This document shows, piece by piece, positions 17,783 through 25,879 of a stretch of DNA of 61,614 nt. The translations under genes were made by a program, and so were the position numbers. Positions within the stretch are counted from its first letter, which is position 1; every line of letters starts with the position of its first letter. The notes under the pieces are model-generated. The model had not been told where the DNA came from, did no database searches, and saw only the letters and a list, made by a program, of their open reading frames with translations. Origin of the DNA: CAZZEX01 sp964653285 (GTDB lineage: Bacteria; Chloroflexota; Anaerolineae; B4-G1); NCBI GenBank assembly GCA_964653285.1, contig CAZZEX010000020.1:1-61614 (forward strand). Reading direction: 5' to 3'.

Positions 17783-18508
17783 ATGACGCCGAAGAAAGTG
17801 TATGACCGTGCCATCCTCAACTGGCCGGAGGAGGATCGGCCCCGCGAGAAGTTACTCAAATACGGCGCTCACACCTTGAGCAATGCTGAGTTGCTGGCTA
17901 TCCTGATCCGCATCGGGGTGACAGGCTCCAGCGCTGTGAACCTGGGCCGCGAACTGATGCGCAAGTTCAAGACGCTGCGCGCCATCAGCGCCTGTGACCC
18001 GGCCGAGTTGCACGAGATTAAAGGATTGAGCACCGCCAAAGTCGCGCAGATCAAGGCGGCCGTGGAACTGGGGCGGCGCATGATGAGCGAGGAGCGGGCG
18101 TTGGAAGGCGCCATCCGCTCCTCGTCCGACGTGGCTGACTACCTGATGCCTTTGTTGCGCGACTTGAAACACGAAGTGTTCAAGGTCGTGCTGCTGGGCC
18201 GGCGCAACAGTGTACTGGACGTGGTGGACATTGACGAGGGCGATGTGACTCAAACCAACCCTTCCATCCGCAAGATCATGCTGCGGGCGGCTCAGGCGTA
18301 TGCCGCCGCGTTCATTGCCGTCCACAACCACCCCTCCGGCGACCCGGCGCCCAGCGAGCAAGACAAACTCCTCACCCGTGACCTGGTGATCGCCGGGCGG
18401 GCGATGGAGATGCGCGTGTTTGACCACCTGATCATCGGCGACGGGCGCTACTTCAGTTTCGCCGGTGAGGGGTTGATTGAAGAGTACGAGATGCGGGCTA
18501 TTTTTTGA
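17783..18508 (+). CDS. radC: RadC-family JAB-domain protein
   Basis: A 241-residue RadC/UPF0758 protein. An N-terminal helix-hairpin-helix-like region (about 15-90) precedes the JAB/MPN metal-binding domain, whose HNHPSGDPAPSEQD motif (His, His, Ser, Asp) is complete. Despite the name, a DNA-repair role is not established for the family; members are common beside mobile DNA. ATG 17783 is chosen because homology starts with KVYDRAI and a promoter lies just upstream. It precedes a toxin-antitoxin pair and a methylase remnant, which fits an accessory island. Confidence 0.88.
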   Translation: MTPKKVYDRAILNWPEEDRPREKLLKYGAHTLSNAELLAILIRIGVTGSSAVNLGRELMRKFKTLRAISACDPAELHEIKGLSTAKVAQIKAAVELGRRMMSEERALEGAIRSSSDVADYLMPLLRDLKHEVFKVVLLGRRNSVLDVVDIDEGDVTQTNPSIRKIMLRAAQAYAAAFIAVHNHPSGDPAPSEQDKLLTRDLVIAGRAMEMRVFDHLIIGDGRYFSFAGEGLIEEYEMRAIF

Positions 18509-18529
18509 ACCTAGTTGGGAGGTGAAAGA

Positions 18530-18808
18530 ATGAGTGAAACGAATGTGCTCACGATTGAATATTCCCCTGAAGTGCTTTGGGCCTTGCAGCAAGCCCCCGA
18601 CGAATTTGAAGCTCAAGCCCGTATTTTGTTGGCCGTAAAGCTGTACGAGACCGGCAAGCTCAGCACGGGCCTGGCCGCCCGGCTGGCAGGCGTGCCCAGA
18701 GTTACCTTTATGTTCCTGTTGGGCCAATATGGCCTTTCCCCCTTTGGCGAGACGGCTGACGAGTTAGAAGGAGACCTGGACAATGCACGCCGGGCCAGTC
18801 ATCGCTAA
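18530..18808 (+). CDS. UPF0175-family antitoxin
   Basis: A 92-residue protein of the UPF0175 family, with the central LLAVKLYETGKLSTGLAARLAGVPRVTFMFLLGQYGL forming a predicted helix-turn-helix. Such proteins act as DNA-binding antitoxins for DUF3368 PIN-like toxins, and that partner gene overlaps its 3' end by 26 bases. ATG 18530 follows GGGAGGTGAAAGA, so the in-frame TTG at 18515, which lies in the ribosome site, is not the start. Confidence 0.85.
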   Translation: MSETNVLTIEYSPEVLWALQQAPDEFEAQARILLAVKLYETGKLSTGLAARLAGVPRVTFMFLLGQYGLSPFGETADELEGDLDNARRASHR

Positions 18809-19271
18809 TAATACCCCTCTGGTGGCTTTGTGGGTACTGGGTCGTTTGGGCTTGTTGCGGGAACTCTATGACGAGGTCCTGATTCCCCAGGCAGTTTACG
18901 AGGAGTTTCTGGCCACTGAGCGCGCGTTACGTCAGACGGCACTGGAAAACACACCCTGGATTAAATCCGTTCCGCTGGCAAACCCTCAACGCGCTCGGGT
19001 CTACATTGGGCTTGACCAGGGGGAAGCAGAGGTCCTGGCGTTAGCGGAAGAGCGCGCCGCGCGGCTGGTCATTATAGATGAACTCAAGGGCCGTCGTTAT
19101 GCTCAACGTCTGGGGCTGCCGCTGACCGGCACGCTGGGACTGCTGTTGTTAGCCAAAGAGAGGGGGTTGATCGCTGGTCTGGCCCCCTTGCTGGTGGAGT
19201 TGCAGGAGGCAGGTCTCTATCTAAGTTCGACTTTGATTGACAAGGCCCTCCGGTTGGCGGGGGAGAAGTGA
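18783..19271 (+). CDS. DUF3368 PIN-like toxin
   Basis: A 162-residue DUF3368 protein with a PIN-like fold. The N-terminal VIANNTPLVALWVLGRLGLL has Asn-Asn where PIN nucleases often carry the first Asp, but the family commonly reads S/N here. LDQGEAEVLALA supplies the conserved Glu and VIIDELKGRRYA the conserved Asp. Together with the overlapping UPF0175 gene it forms a type II toxin-antitoxin module; the toxin is presumed to cut RNA. The stop overlaps the start of the broken methylase gene (GTG at 19268). Confidence 0.85.
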   Translation: MHAGPVIANNTPLVALWVLGRLGLLRELYDEVLIPQAVYEEFLATERALRQTALENTPWIKSVPLANPQRARVYIGLDQGEAEVLALAEERAARLVIIDELKGRRYAQRLGLPLTGTLGLLLLAKERGLIAGLAPLLVELQEAGLYLSSTLIDKALRLAGEK

Positions 19272-19630
19272 CTTTCCTGCCTCTGGACTACGAGCACCTG
19301 CTCTTCCCGCCGGAGCGACAGGAATACGAACTGGTGTACGCCGGCAAGGAGCGAGAAGAGGACATCCTGGCCGAGACGATGGGGGTGCCGCTTTAGCCCA
19401 TCAAGACTTTTGGGGGCAACGGTGACGACGACTGGCGCAACATGCTCATCTTTGGCGACAACTTGCAGGCGATGAAGACGCTGCTGCGGATGAAGGAGAA
19501 GGGCAGGCTAGTCAATGCCGATGGCTCCCACGGGGTGAAGCTGGTTTACATTGACCCGCCGTTTGCCACAAGGCAAGAGTACGGCGGCCCACGGAGTCGC
19601 TCACCCATCTGGGGTCATTTTAGTGCGTGA
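19268..19630 (+). pseudogene. Adenine-specific DNA methylase (type III Mod-like), N-terminal remnant
   Basis: A single frame from GTG 19268 encodes the start of a Mod-type methyltransferase: LPLDYEHLLFPPERQEYELVYAGKE, then NMLIFGDNLQAMKTLL, then the catalytic motif IV LVYIDPPFATRQEYGG. An in-frame TAG at 19394-19396 splits it and, after the DPPF motif, homology stops and the frame ends at 19630, so most of the enzyme is gone. The amber codon is probably CAG to TAG. No restriction subunit is present. The remnant marks the island as a former restriction-modification site. Confidence 0.8.
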
Positions 19631-19672
19631 TTGCCTGAATGTCAAGTTGCGTTTATATGAGGAGGCCAATCT

Positions 19673-21022
19673 ATGGAAAAACAATTTGACCTACTGCTGA
19701 CCGGGGGCACAGTCGTCACCGGAGAGGGGATGCGCCGCGCCGATGTGGGCGTGCGGGGGGAGGTGATCGCCGCCGTCGAGCCAGACCTGCCTCGCGAGGC
19801 CGCCCCTGAGAATGGGGTCGTGGACGTCGCCGGCAGGTACGTCTTCCCCGGCGTTATTGACGTGCACGTCCACCCGGTCTACCTGGATAGCGTGGAGGAC
19901 TGCTCGCGCGTCGCTGCCTACGGCGGCACGACGACGCTGCTGCACTTTGCCTACGCTCGTACCGGCGACAGTTTGCTGCAGAAGGTCGAGGAGATGCTGG
20001 AGGATGGGCTGGCCCACTCCCGACTCGACTTCGGTCTGCACGGCGGGATGTTCGAGGCCCCCAGGCAGTTGCAGGATGTCCCCAGAGTGTTTGAAATGGG
20101 CATACGCACCTTCAAGTTCTTCATGCCCTACATCAAGCAGGGGTGGACCACGGACGACTATCACCTCATCAAAGCGATGGACATGCTGGCCGACCTGGGT
20201 GGTATGGTGATGGTCCACGCCGAGAATGGCGGTGCGATTGATTATATGGAGGACAAATACCTCACGGGGCCTGATGCCTCGGCTAAGTACTTCAACACCA
20301 CCCGCCCGGCGGCGATGGAGGAGGAAGCCATCTTTCGGGCGATTCGGATGGCCGAGGTGATGGAATGTCCGCTGTACATCGTGCACAATACCACTGGCCG
20401 CGCCCTGCGTCACATTCGAGAGGCTCAGGAGGCGGGACTGCCGGTCTTTGCCGAAACCTGCCCCCAGTACCTCACACTGACGCAGGACATCATCGAGGAG
20501 CGTGGGGCGTTGGCCAAGGTCGGCCCGCCGATCCGCACCGCCGAAGACCGGGAGGCCCTGTGGGGTGCATTGCGCGACGGGATACTCCAGGTGGTGGCTA
20601 CAGACCATGCACCCAAGGAAAAAGACGTTCATGGGGATTTTCTTGAGCAGCCCTTCGGCTCCCCTCAGATCGAGACGCTTCTGCCCCTCGTTTACGATGG
20701 CGGTGTGAACACGGGACGCATTAGTGTTGTGCGACTGGTGCAGGTACTGTGCGAGAACCCGGCGCGCATCTTCGGGCTCTATCCGAAGAAGGGTACCATC
20801 GCCGCCGGCTCCGACGCTGACCTGGTGGTCTTTGACCCGACCCGCGAGTTCACTATCCGTGCGGAGAACCAGCACTCCAACGCAGGGTACACGCTGTACG
20901 AGGGGCGCACCGTGCTGGGCTGGCCGGAGATGTCCTTCCAGCGCGGGCACCGCATCCTGTGGCAGGGGGAGGTCGTGGCTGAGCCGGGACACGCGCAATT
21001 TCTGCCCACGCTTGGGGAATAA
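19673..21022 (+). CDS. Dihydropyrimidinase/hydantoinase-like amidohydrolase
   Basis: A 449-residue cyclic-amide hydrolase. The metal motif HVHP lies at about 65-68, the carboxylated-lysine region is TFKFFMPY (about 145-152), then HAENG, the HNTTGRALRHI histidine and VATDHAPKEK. These fit the dihydropyrimidinase/hydantoinase branch rather than dihydroorotase. It opens cyclic ureides such as dihydrouracil or hydantoins. ATG follows GAGGAGG. It starts an operon with IorA (5-base gap), so release of an amino acid or carbamoyl compound that is then deaminated and oxidised is a reasonable idea, but the substrate is unproven. Confidence 0.88.
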   Translation: MEKQFDLLLTGGTVVTGEGMRRADVGVRGEVIAAVEPDLPREAAPENGVVDVAGRYVFPGVIDVHVHPVYLDSVEDCSRVAAYGGTTTLLHFAYARTGDSLLQKVEEMLEDGLAHSRLDFGLHGGMFEAPRQLQDVPRVFEMGIRTFKFFMPYIKQGWTTDDYHLIKAMDMLADLGGMVMVHAENGGAIDYMEDKYLTGPDASAKYFNTTRPAAMEEEAIFRAIRMAEVMECPLYIVHNTTGRALRHIREAQEAGLPVFAETCPQYLTLTQDIIEERGALAKVGPPIRTAEDREALWGALRDGILQVVATDHAPKEKDVHGDFLEQPFGSPQIETLLPLVYDGGVNTGRISVVRLVQVLCENPARIFGLYPKKGTIAAGSDADLVVFDPTREFTIRAENQHSNAGYTLYEGRTVLGWPEMSFQRGHRILWQGEVVAEPGHAQFLPTLGE

Positions 21023-21026
21023 ATAG

Positions 21027-23006
21027 ATGAGCAAATCCGTTAATCCTGCAAATCCGTGTTCTGAACTGCTCACCGGAAACGAGGCCGTTGCCCTGGGCGC
21101 TCTGCGGGCTGGCGTCAAGGTGGTGACCGGCTATCCAGGCACGCCGTCAACGGGGGCACTGGCGAGCCTCTTGAGGATGGATCTGGACGACGGCAGGCAC
21201 GTGGAGTGGAGCATCAACGAAAAGGTCGCGTTTGAGATAGCGGCTGGCGCCGCGTGGGCCGGTCAGCGGGCCTTGTGCACGATGAAAATGTCTGGGCTGA
21301 ACGTGGCCTACGATTCCTTGATCTCCATCGCCTACTCGGGCTGCATTGGCGGCCTGGTGATCTACGTGGCCGACGACCCGGGCGTGAGCGCCGGCATGGC
21401 TGAGCAGGACTCGCGCGGCTTTGCCCGCATGTCCGATTTGCCCATGCTGGAGCCAGCGTCGGTGGCGGAGGCGTATCGGTTGGTCCAGGTCGCCTTTGAA
21501 CTATCCGAACGGGCGGGGACCCCTGTCTTTGTCAGGCTGGTGACCGGTATTGCCCAGTCTAAGGCAGCAGTGGAGTTGGTTCAACCTAACCCCCCGGCCC
21601 CCTTCCCTATGAGGGAAGGGGGAGGCTCCCCTCCCCGCTTCGGGGAGGGGTCGGGGGAGAGGTCCGAGGCGAAACTGGTGCGGGACATCACCAAATTCAC
21701 CAAGGCCGGGTCGGCGATTTGCATGGCTCAGCACCGTGACCTGATCGCCCGCCTGGAGAAAGCGGGCCAGGTCATCCGCGAGATGGGGTTGAACCGGCTT
21801 CGGTTGTCCCCCCCCCAGCCCCCCCCAACGGGGGGGGAGAGAGGGGGGGGGCTGGGCATCATCGCGTCCGGGGTCATGGCCTCCTACCTGGAGGAGGGTT
21901 TTGAGATCGCAGCCCAGTTCGGATTCGAGCGCGATGCGGTATCTATGCTGCGCATGGTTGCGACCAACCCCTTCCCGGCCGCGGAGGTGCAGGCCCTGCT
22001 CCGCCATTGCAATGCCATCCTGGTCTTGGAAGAACTGGAGCCGTACATCGAGAGATGCGTCTACATCGAGGCCCACAGGCTTGGCTTCGAGGGCCGGATC
22101 GTCGGCAAACTGGATGGCCTCTTCAGCCGGATCGGCGAGTGTGGCGTGAGCCACGTGGTGCGGGGTATCGGCGCTGCGTTGAACCTGCCGATCCCGGATG
22201 ACCTGTTCCGGGGAAGCGACACGGCGGAGCAATTGGCAGCCCAAAGACCCATCACCGTCTGCGCAGGCTGTCCCCACCGGGGGACGTTTATGGCTATCAA
22301 CCAGGCCATCAGGAGGCTAAAGTACAAGAAAGATGAGGTGATGGTGACGGGGGACATCGGCTGTACGATCCTGGGGATGAATCCGCCGTTCCACACCGTC
22401 TGGAGCGAGGTTGCGATGGGCGCGAGCCTCGGCATGGCCCAGGGGTACGTCCACGGCGGCGTGGAGACGCCGGTCATCGCTACCATCGGGGATTCCACCT
22501 TCTTCCACGCCGGCATCCCCGGCCTGGTCAACGCTATCCAGCACCAGGTTCCTTTGACCCTGATCATCATGGACAACGGCTGGACCAGCATGACGGGGAT
22601 GCAGGTCAATCCAGGCACGGACGAACCGTTCCAGCAGCCCGGCGACCGCCGGGTGGACATCGCCAAGATCATCCCTGCACTGGGGGTGGAACACTTCTTC
22701 ATCATTGACCCTTTCGACCTGGACGAGTCCGCCGCCACCATCCAGAAGGCGTTGACACTGCCGGGGGTCAAGGTGGTGCTCTCGCGCCAGGAGTGCGCGA
22801 TCCAGGCACAGCGGCGGGGGCTCAAGGCAGGGAAAGTCAAGGTGGTCCCTGAGAACTGCAACCTGTGCAATCTGTGTATCATTCGCACCGGATGCCCGGC
22901 CATCAGCATCGGAGAGGATGCCGTCGTCATTGACCCCAATCTGTGCTATGGCTGTGGCCTGTGTGCCCAGGTCTGCAACCGCGAAGCGATAGAGAGTGTG
23001 ACATGA
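21027..23006 (+). CDS. iorA: Indolepyruvate:ferredoxin oxidoreductase alpha subunit
   Basis: A 659-residue thiamine-diphosphate enzyme that oxidatively decarboxylates aryl-2-oxo acids to acyl-CoA and reduces ferredoxin. The pyrimidine-binding domain is N-terminal (TGYPGTPSTG), the TPP domain has GDIGCTILGMNPPF and GDSTFFHAG, and the C-terminus is a two-cluster ferredoxin domain (CNLCNLCIIRTGC; CYGCGLCAQVC). Two blocks foreign to the family, at about 188-212 and 261-276, derive from palindromic inserts in the linker between domains. The stop overlaps iorB (ATGA). It works with the ADP-forming ligase downstream to yield ATP. Confidence 0.93.
   Translation: MSKSVNPANPCSELLTGNEAVALGALRAGVKVVTGYPGTPSTGALASLLRMDLDDGRHVEWSINEKVAFEIAAGAAWAGQRALCTMKMSGLNVAYDSLISIAYSGCIGGLVIYVADDPGVSAGMAEQDSRGFARMSDLPMLEPASVAEAYRLVQVAFELSERAGTPVFVRLVTGIAQSKAAVELVQPNPPAPFPMREGGGSPPRFGEGSGERSEAKLVRDITKFTKAGSAICMAQHRDLIARLEKAGQVIREMGLNRLRLSPPQPPPTGGERGGGLGIIASGVMASYLEEGFEIAAQFGFERDAVSMLRMVATNPFPAAEVQALLRHCNAILVLEELEPYIERCVYIEAHRLGFEGRIVGKLDGLFSRIGECGVSHVVRGIGAALNLPIPDDLFRGSDTAEQLAAQRPITVCAGCPHRGTFMAINQAIRRLKYKKDEVMVTGDIGCTILGMNPPFHTVWSEVAMGASLGMAQGYVHGGVETPVIATIGDSTFFHAGIPGLVNAIQHQVPLTLIIMDNGWTSMTGMQVNPGTDEPFQQPGDRRVDIAKIIPALGVEHFFIIDPFDLDESAATIQKALTLPGVKVVLSRQECAIQAQRRGLKAGKVKVVPENCNLCNLCIIRTGCPAISIGEDAVVIDPNLCYGCGLCAQVCNREAIESVT
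21588..21662 (+). repeat. In-frame palindromic insert 1 in iorA
   Basis: CCCCCTTCCCTATGAGGGAAGGGGG followed by a second hairpin, CCCCTCCCCGCTTCGGGGAGGGG (both too long to be one simple loop, arms 8-10 bp). Translated as NPPAPFPMREGGG and on. Confidence 0.88.
21807..21855 (+). repeat. In-frame palindromic insert 2 in iorA
   Basis: CCCCCCCCAGCCCCCCCCAA followed by runs of G. The encoded PPPTGGERGGG is the same peptide as in the 10.6-kb insert of a different gene, showing a shared origin. Confidence 0.88.
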
Positions 23007-23638
23007 GCCACGCAACGCGCAACACGCAACACGTTTTACGTTTGACGTATGACATCTACCTGGTGGGCGTCGGCGGTCAGGGCGTCCTGACCATCGGCGA
23101 ACTCGTGGCCGAGGCAGCCCATCGTCGAGGGGTGCCGGTTAATTTCTATCCTACGAAGGGCATGGCTCAGCGGGGTGGGTTCGTTAAGGCCCGGATTCGA
23201 CTGGGCCGTGAGATGGCTGGGCCGAATATCCCGGAAAAGGGCGCTGACCTGGTGATCGCGATGGAGGTGTCCGAGGCGCTCAAGGCGGTCCGGTTCATCA
23301 AGCCTGGCGGGGACTTCGTGCTTTTTGGTCACGTCTGGGCGCCTACGGCTGTTATGTTGGGAAAGGCCGATTATCCCACACTGGACCGGGTGCAGGAGCA
23401 GGTGCAGGAAGCGGAGGGCAGGATGTACTACCTGGCTCCCGAGAGTCTGCCTCTCTACGAAGGCGCGCCCGTGCCGGCGAACATCTTCGTGCTGGGCGCC
23501 GCCACCGGCCACACTGGCCTGGGCGACATCCTGGTCCCCTCCGAGGTGGCACACGTTGTGCAGACCCGGTGGAAGCGGGGCGTAGAGCGCAACCGGTCAG
23601 CGTTCCAGGCAGGGCTCAATGCCTTTACCGGGAGTTAG
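23003..23638 (+). CDS. iorB: Indolepyruvate:ferredoxin oxidoreductase beta subunit
   Basis: A 211-residue gamma/beta-type subunit of the 2-oxoacid:ferredoxin oxidoreductase family: VGVGGQGVLTIGELVAEAA, then YPTKGMAQRGGFVKARIRLG. It overlaps the iorA stop by four bases (ATGA) and forms the active complex with IorA. The first 13 residues (SHATRNTQHVLRL) do not belong to the family; they are encoded by an ACGCAACACGCAACAC-type repeat placed between the coupled start and the conserved beginning (YDIYLVGVGG). The N-terminus is therefore another translated repeat. Confidence 0.9.
   Translation: MSHATRNTQHVLRLTYDIYLVGVGGQGVLTIGELVAEAAHRRGVPVNFYPTKGMAQRGGFVKARIRLGREMAGPNIPEKGADLVIAMEVSEALKAVRFIKPGGDFVLFGHVWAPTAVMLGKADYPTLDRVQEQVQEAEGRMYYLAPESLPLYEGAPVPANIFVLGAATGHTGLGDILVPSEVAHVVQTRWKRGVERNRSAFQAGLNAFTGS
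23006..23040 (+). repeat. Translated CACGCAACACG-type repeat at the iorB start
   Basis: Units of ACGCAACRCGCAACACG occupy the first codons of iorB. The same unit appears in the linker of the FAD/2Fe-2S fusion at about 12.86 kb. Confidence 0.75.
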
Positions 23639-23640
23639 AT

Positions 23641-23745
23641 CGGGACGAGCGTTATCCGTTACGTGGCAAGCCGATTTGCTACGTCACTCCTTTTGATAGC
23701 GTTGCCGAAGCTGATCTTGCCCGGAAGCTGCTGAAGACGCACTGA
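23641..23745 (+). other. Possible C-terminal gene remnant
   Basis: The frame starting CGG GAC GAG encodes DERYPLRGKPICYVTPFDSV and about 16 more residues to a TGA at 23743. It has protein-like composition but no start codon and no recognised family. It may be the tail of a lost gene between iorB and the acyl-CoA synthetase. Confidence 0.3.
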
Positions 23746-23794
23746 CGGGCACTGTGTCACGCATCACGTTTCCTGTTTTCTGCCGGAGTAGTTG

Positions 23795-25876
23795 ATGAGC
23801 CTACACAGTCTTTTCTATCCGAGAGGAATAGCCGTCGTGGGCTCCACGTCGAAGGGCAAGATCGGCTACGAGCTGATCCGCCAAATCCTGGGTGGCGGCT
23901 ACCGTGAGGTCTTCGCGGTCAACCCCAGGGCGCAGGGCATCACTCTCCTCCCCGCTTCGGGTGGGGTGGGGTGGGGTATCGTCCCAGGCTACGACGCGGT
24001 GTCCAGAATTGACCAGCCGGTGGATCTGGCCGTCATCGTATCGCCCCCCTCGACGGTGGCCGGGGTGCTAGAGGACTGCGGTCGGGCCGGCATCAAGGCG
24101 GCTGTGATCATCACCGCCGGGTTTTCCGAAGTCGGCAACGTCGGGGGTGAAGAAGAGATCAAACGAGTGGCCAGGAAATACGGGATACGGTTTGTCGGCC
24201 CCAACTGCGCTGGCATTGTGAACACCAGCCACCACCTGTTTCCCACGCTGGAGACCAGACCGCCCGCCGGTGGAGTCGCCATCGTCGCCCAGAGTGGCGC
24301 TGTGGGCGGCGTTATCCTGGCCTGGGCGAAGGAGTACGGGCTTGGCATCTCCAAGTTCGTCAGTTATGGCAATGGAGTTGACCTGAACGAGATAGACTTT
24401 TTGCGCTACCTGGCCGACGACGCCGAGACCAACGTGGTCGCGCTGTACATCGAAAGCGTGGCCGATGGGCGGGAGTTTATGCAAGCGGTACAGGAATGCG
24501 CCAGCCACAAGCCCGTGGTCGTCATTAAGGCAGGTCGCACCCAATCGGGGCGGCGGGCAACGCTTTCGCACACCGGCTCTATGGCCGGTTCGGACGCCGT
24601 CTACGATGCTGCCTTGCGGCAGTGCGGAGCCATTCGGGTGCATACAATCGAGGAGATATTCGATCTCTGCAAAGGCTTCCTCTACGTGTCGCCCCTGAAA
24701 GGGCGTCGGGTTGCCATTGTGACCAACTCAGGCGGTCCGGGCGTGCTGGCCGCCGACCGGGCCGAAGAGCTCGGCCTCGAGGTGGCCGAGCCCAGCCCCG
24801 AATTGAAGGATGATCTTTCCGACTTCCTACCCTCTCACTGTGCGCTCAAGAATCCCATTGACCTGACGGTGGAAGGGACGGAGGGTGGATACCGGAAGAC
24901 GCTGTTGGCCGTGCTGCAGGAGTACGACGCAGCCCTGGCCTTGAACATCGCCACCCCCTACCTCGCCTCTGTGTCCCTGGCCAGGGGCACCTGCGACGCC
25001 GCAGAGGAAAGCGGCAAGCCGGTGGTGGCTGGCTTTCTGCCCGAGCAGATCGTGGTCGAGAGTGTCGCTTACTTGCAGAGACACGGCATCCCCAACTTTG
25101 CCACTGGCGAGCGGGCCGTGGCGGTGCTGGCACGGATGGCGGATTATGAGGCTCGCGCCCCCACCCCCGGCCCCTCCCCCAATTCTAGGGGAGGGGAGTT
25201 ACCAGGCGAGCCGCGGTCGCTGCCTGGCGATGGGCAGATGTTGGAACCGGAGGCGATGGCCTGGCTCCGGGAGAATGGCATTCCGGTACCCGATTTTCGC
25301 TTCGCCACGACTCGGGCAGAGATGGTGCAGGGTTGCCGCGAAATTGGCTACCCTGTGGTGGTGAAGGTGGTCTCGCCCGATATTCTGCACAAATCGGACT
25401 ACGGCGGTGTGATCTTGGACATCTGTGATGATGGAGCGGCCCTGGCTGCTTTTGAAGCGATTCACCAGGCTGCCGCGGGCAGAGACTTTCGGGGCGGGGT
25501 CATCTATCCGATGATCGAGGGTGCCCAGGAGGTGCTGTTAGGGCTGTCGCGCGATCCCCAGTTTGGCCCTGTGGTCGCCTTTGGCCTGGGGGGGGTCTAC
25601 ACCGAGATCTGGCACGATATCTCCCTGCGAGTGGCCCCCGTAGATCGCAGCGAGGCCGGGGCCATGATCCGAGAGATCAAGTCTTTCCCACTGCTTAAAG
25701 GGGTCAGGGGGCAGGAGCCCCGTGACCTGGATGCTTTGGCAGATGTTCTGGTCAAGTTCTCGCAACTCCCCTTCCGCTACCCCGAGGTGGACGAGGTGGA
25801 CCTGAACCCGGTCTTCTTGTTCTCGGATGGGCTGGTGGTGGGGGACGTCAGGGTGATACGGAAAAGAGGGAGTTGA
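23795..25876 (+). CDS. ADP-forming acyl-CoA (acetyl-CoA) synthetase, fused alpha-beta
   Basis: A 693-residue NDP-forming acyl-CoA ligase. The CoA-binding domain (about 5-135), succinyl-CoA-ligase-like domain (about 140-290, with LSHTGSMAG carrying the phosphohistidine) and third domain form the alpha part; the ATP-grasp domain (about 475-690) is the beta part. It converts an acyl-CoA to the acid while making ATP, a usual partner of IorAB in amino-acid fermentation. Palindromic repeats give foreign residues at about 51-60 and at 454-468, the second exactly at the alpha/beta junction. ATG 23795 is preferred over the TTG one codon earlier. Confidence 0.9.
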   Translation: MSLHSLFYPRGIAVVGSTSKGKIGYELIRQILGGGYREVFAVNPRAQGITLLPASGGVGWGIVPGYDAVSRIDQPVDLAVIVSPPSTVAGVLEDCGRAGIKAAVIITAGFSEVGNVGGEEEIKRVARKYGIRFVGPNCAGIVNTSHHLFPTLETRPPAGGVAIVAQSGAVGGVILAWAKEYGLGISKFVSYGNGVDLNEIDFLRYLADDAETNVVALYIESVADGREFMQAVQECASHKPVVVIKAGRTQSGRRATLSHTGSMAGSDAVYDAALRQCGAIRVHTIEEIFDLCKGFLYVSPLKGRRVAIVTNSGGPGVLAADRAEELGLEVAEPSPELKDDLSDFLPSHCALKNPIDLTVEGTEGGYRKTLLAVLQEYDAALALNIATPYLASVSLARGTCDAAEESGKPVVAGFLPEQIVVESVAYLQRHGIPNFATGERAVAVLARMADYEARAPTPGPSPNSRGGELPGEPRSLPGDGQMLEPEAMAWLRENGIPVPDFRFATTRAEMVQGCREIGYPVVVKVVSPDILHKSDYGGVILDICDDGAALAAFEAIHQAAAGRDFRGGVIYPMIEGAQEVLLGLSRDPQFGPVVAFGLGGVYTEIWHDISLRVAPVDRSEAGAMIREIKSFPLLKGVRGQEPRDLDALADVLVKFSQLPFRYPEVDEVDLNPVFLFSDGLVVGDVRVIRKRGS
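23945..23978 (+). repeat. In-frame G-run insert in acyl-CoA synthetase
   Basis: CTCCTCCCCGCTTCGGGTGG then GGTGGGG units, translated as LLPASGGVGWG. A diverged member of the palindromic insert family; the CCCCGCTTCGGG core is shared with the 21.6-kb copy. Confidence 0.6.
25155..25200 (+). repeat. In-frame palindromic insert at the alpha/beta junction of acyl-CoA synthetase
   Basis: CCCCGGCCCCTCCCCCAATT followed by CTAGGGGAGGGG. Translated as APTPGPSPNSRGGE, residues 454-468, between the two ancestral subunits. Confidence 0.85.
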
Positions 25877-25879
25877 ACA

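Noticed and set aside
19394..19396. In-frame TAG as a pyrrolysine codon, given the MttB-family gene in the window
   Set aside because: The frame is a truncated DNA methylase, not a methylamine methyltransferase, and the MttB-like gene here has no amber codon. No pyl genes are seen.
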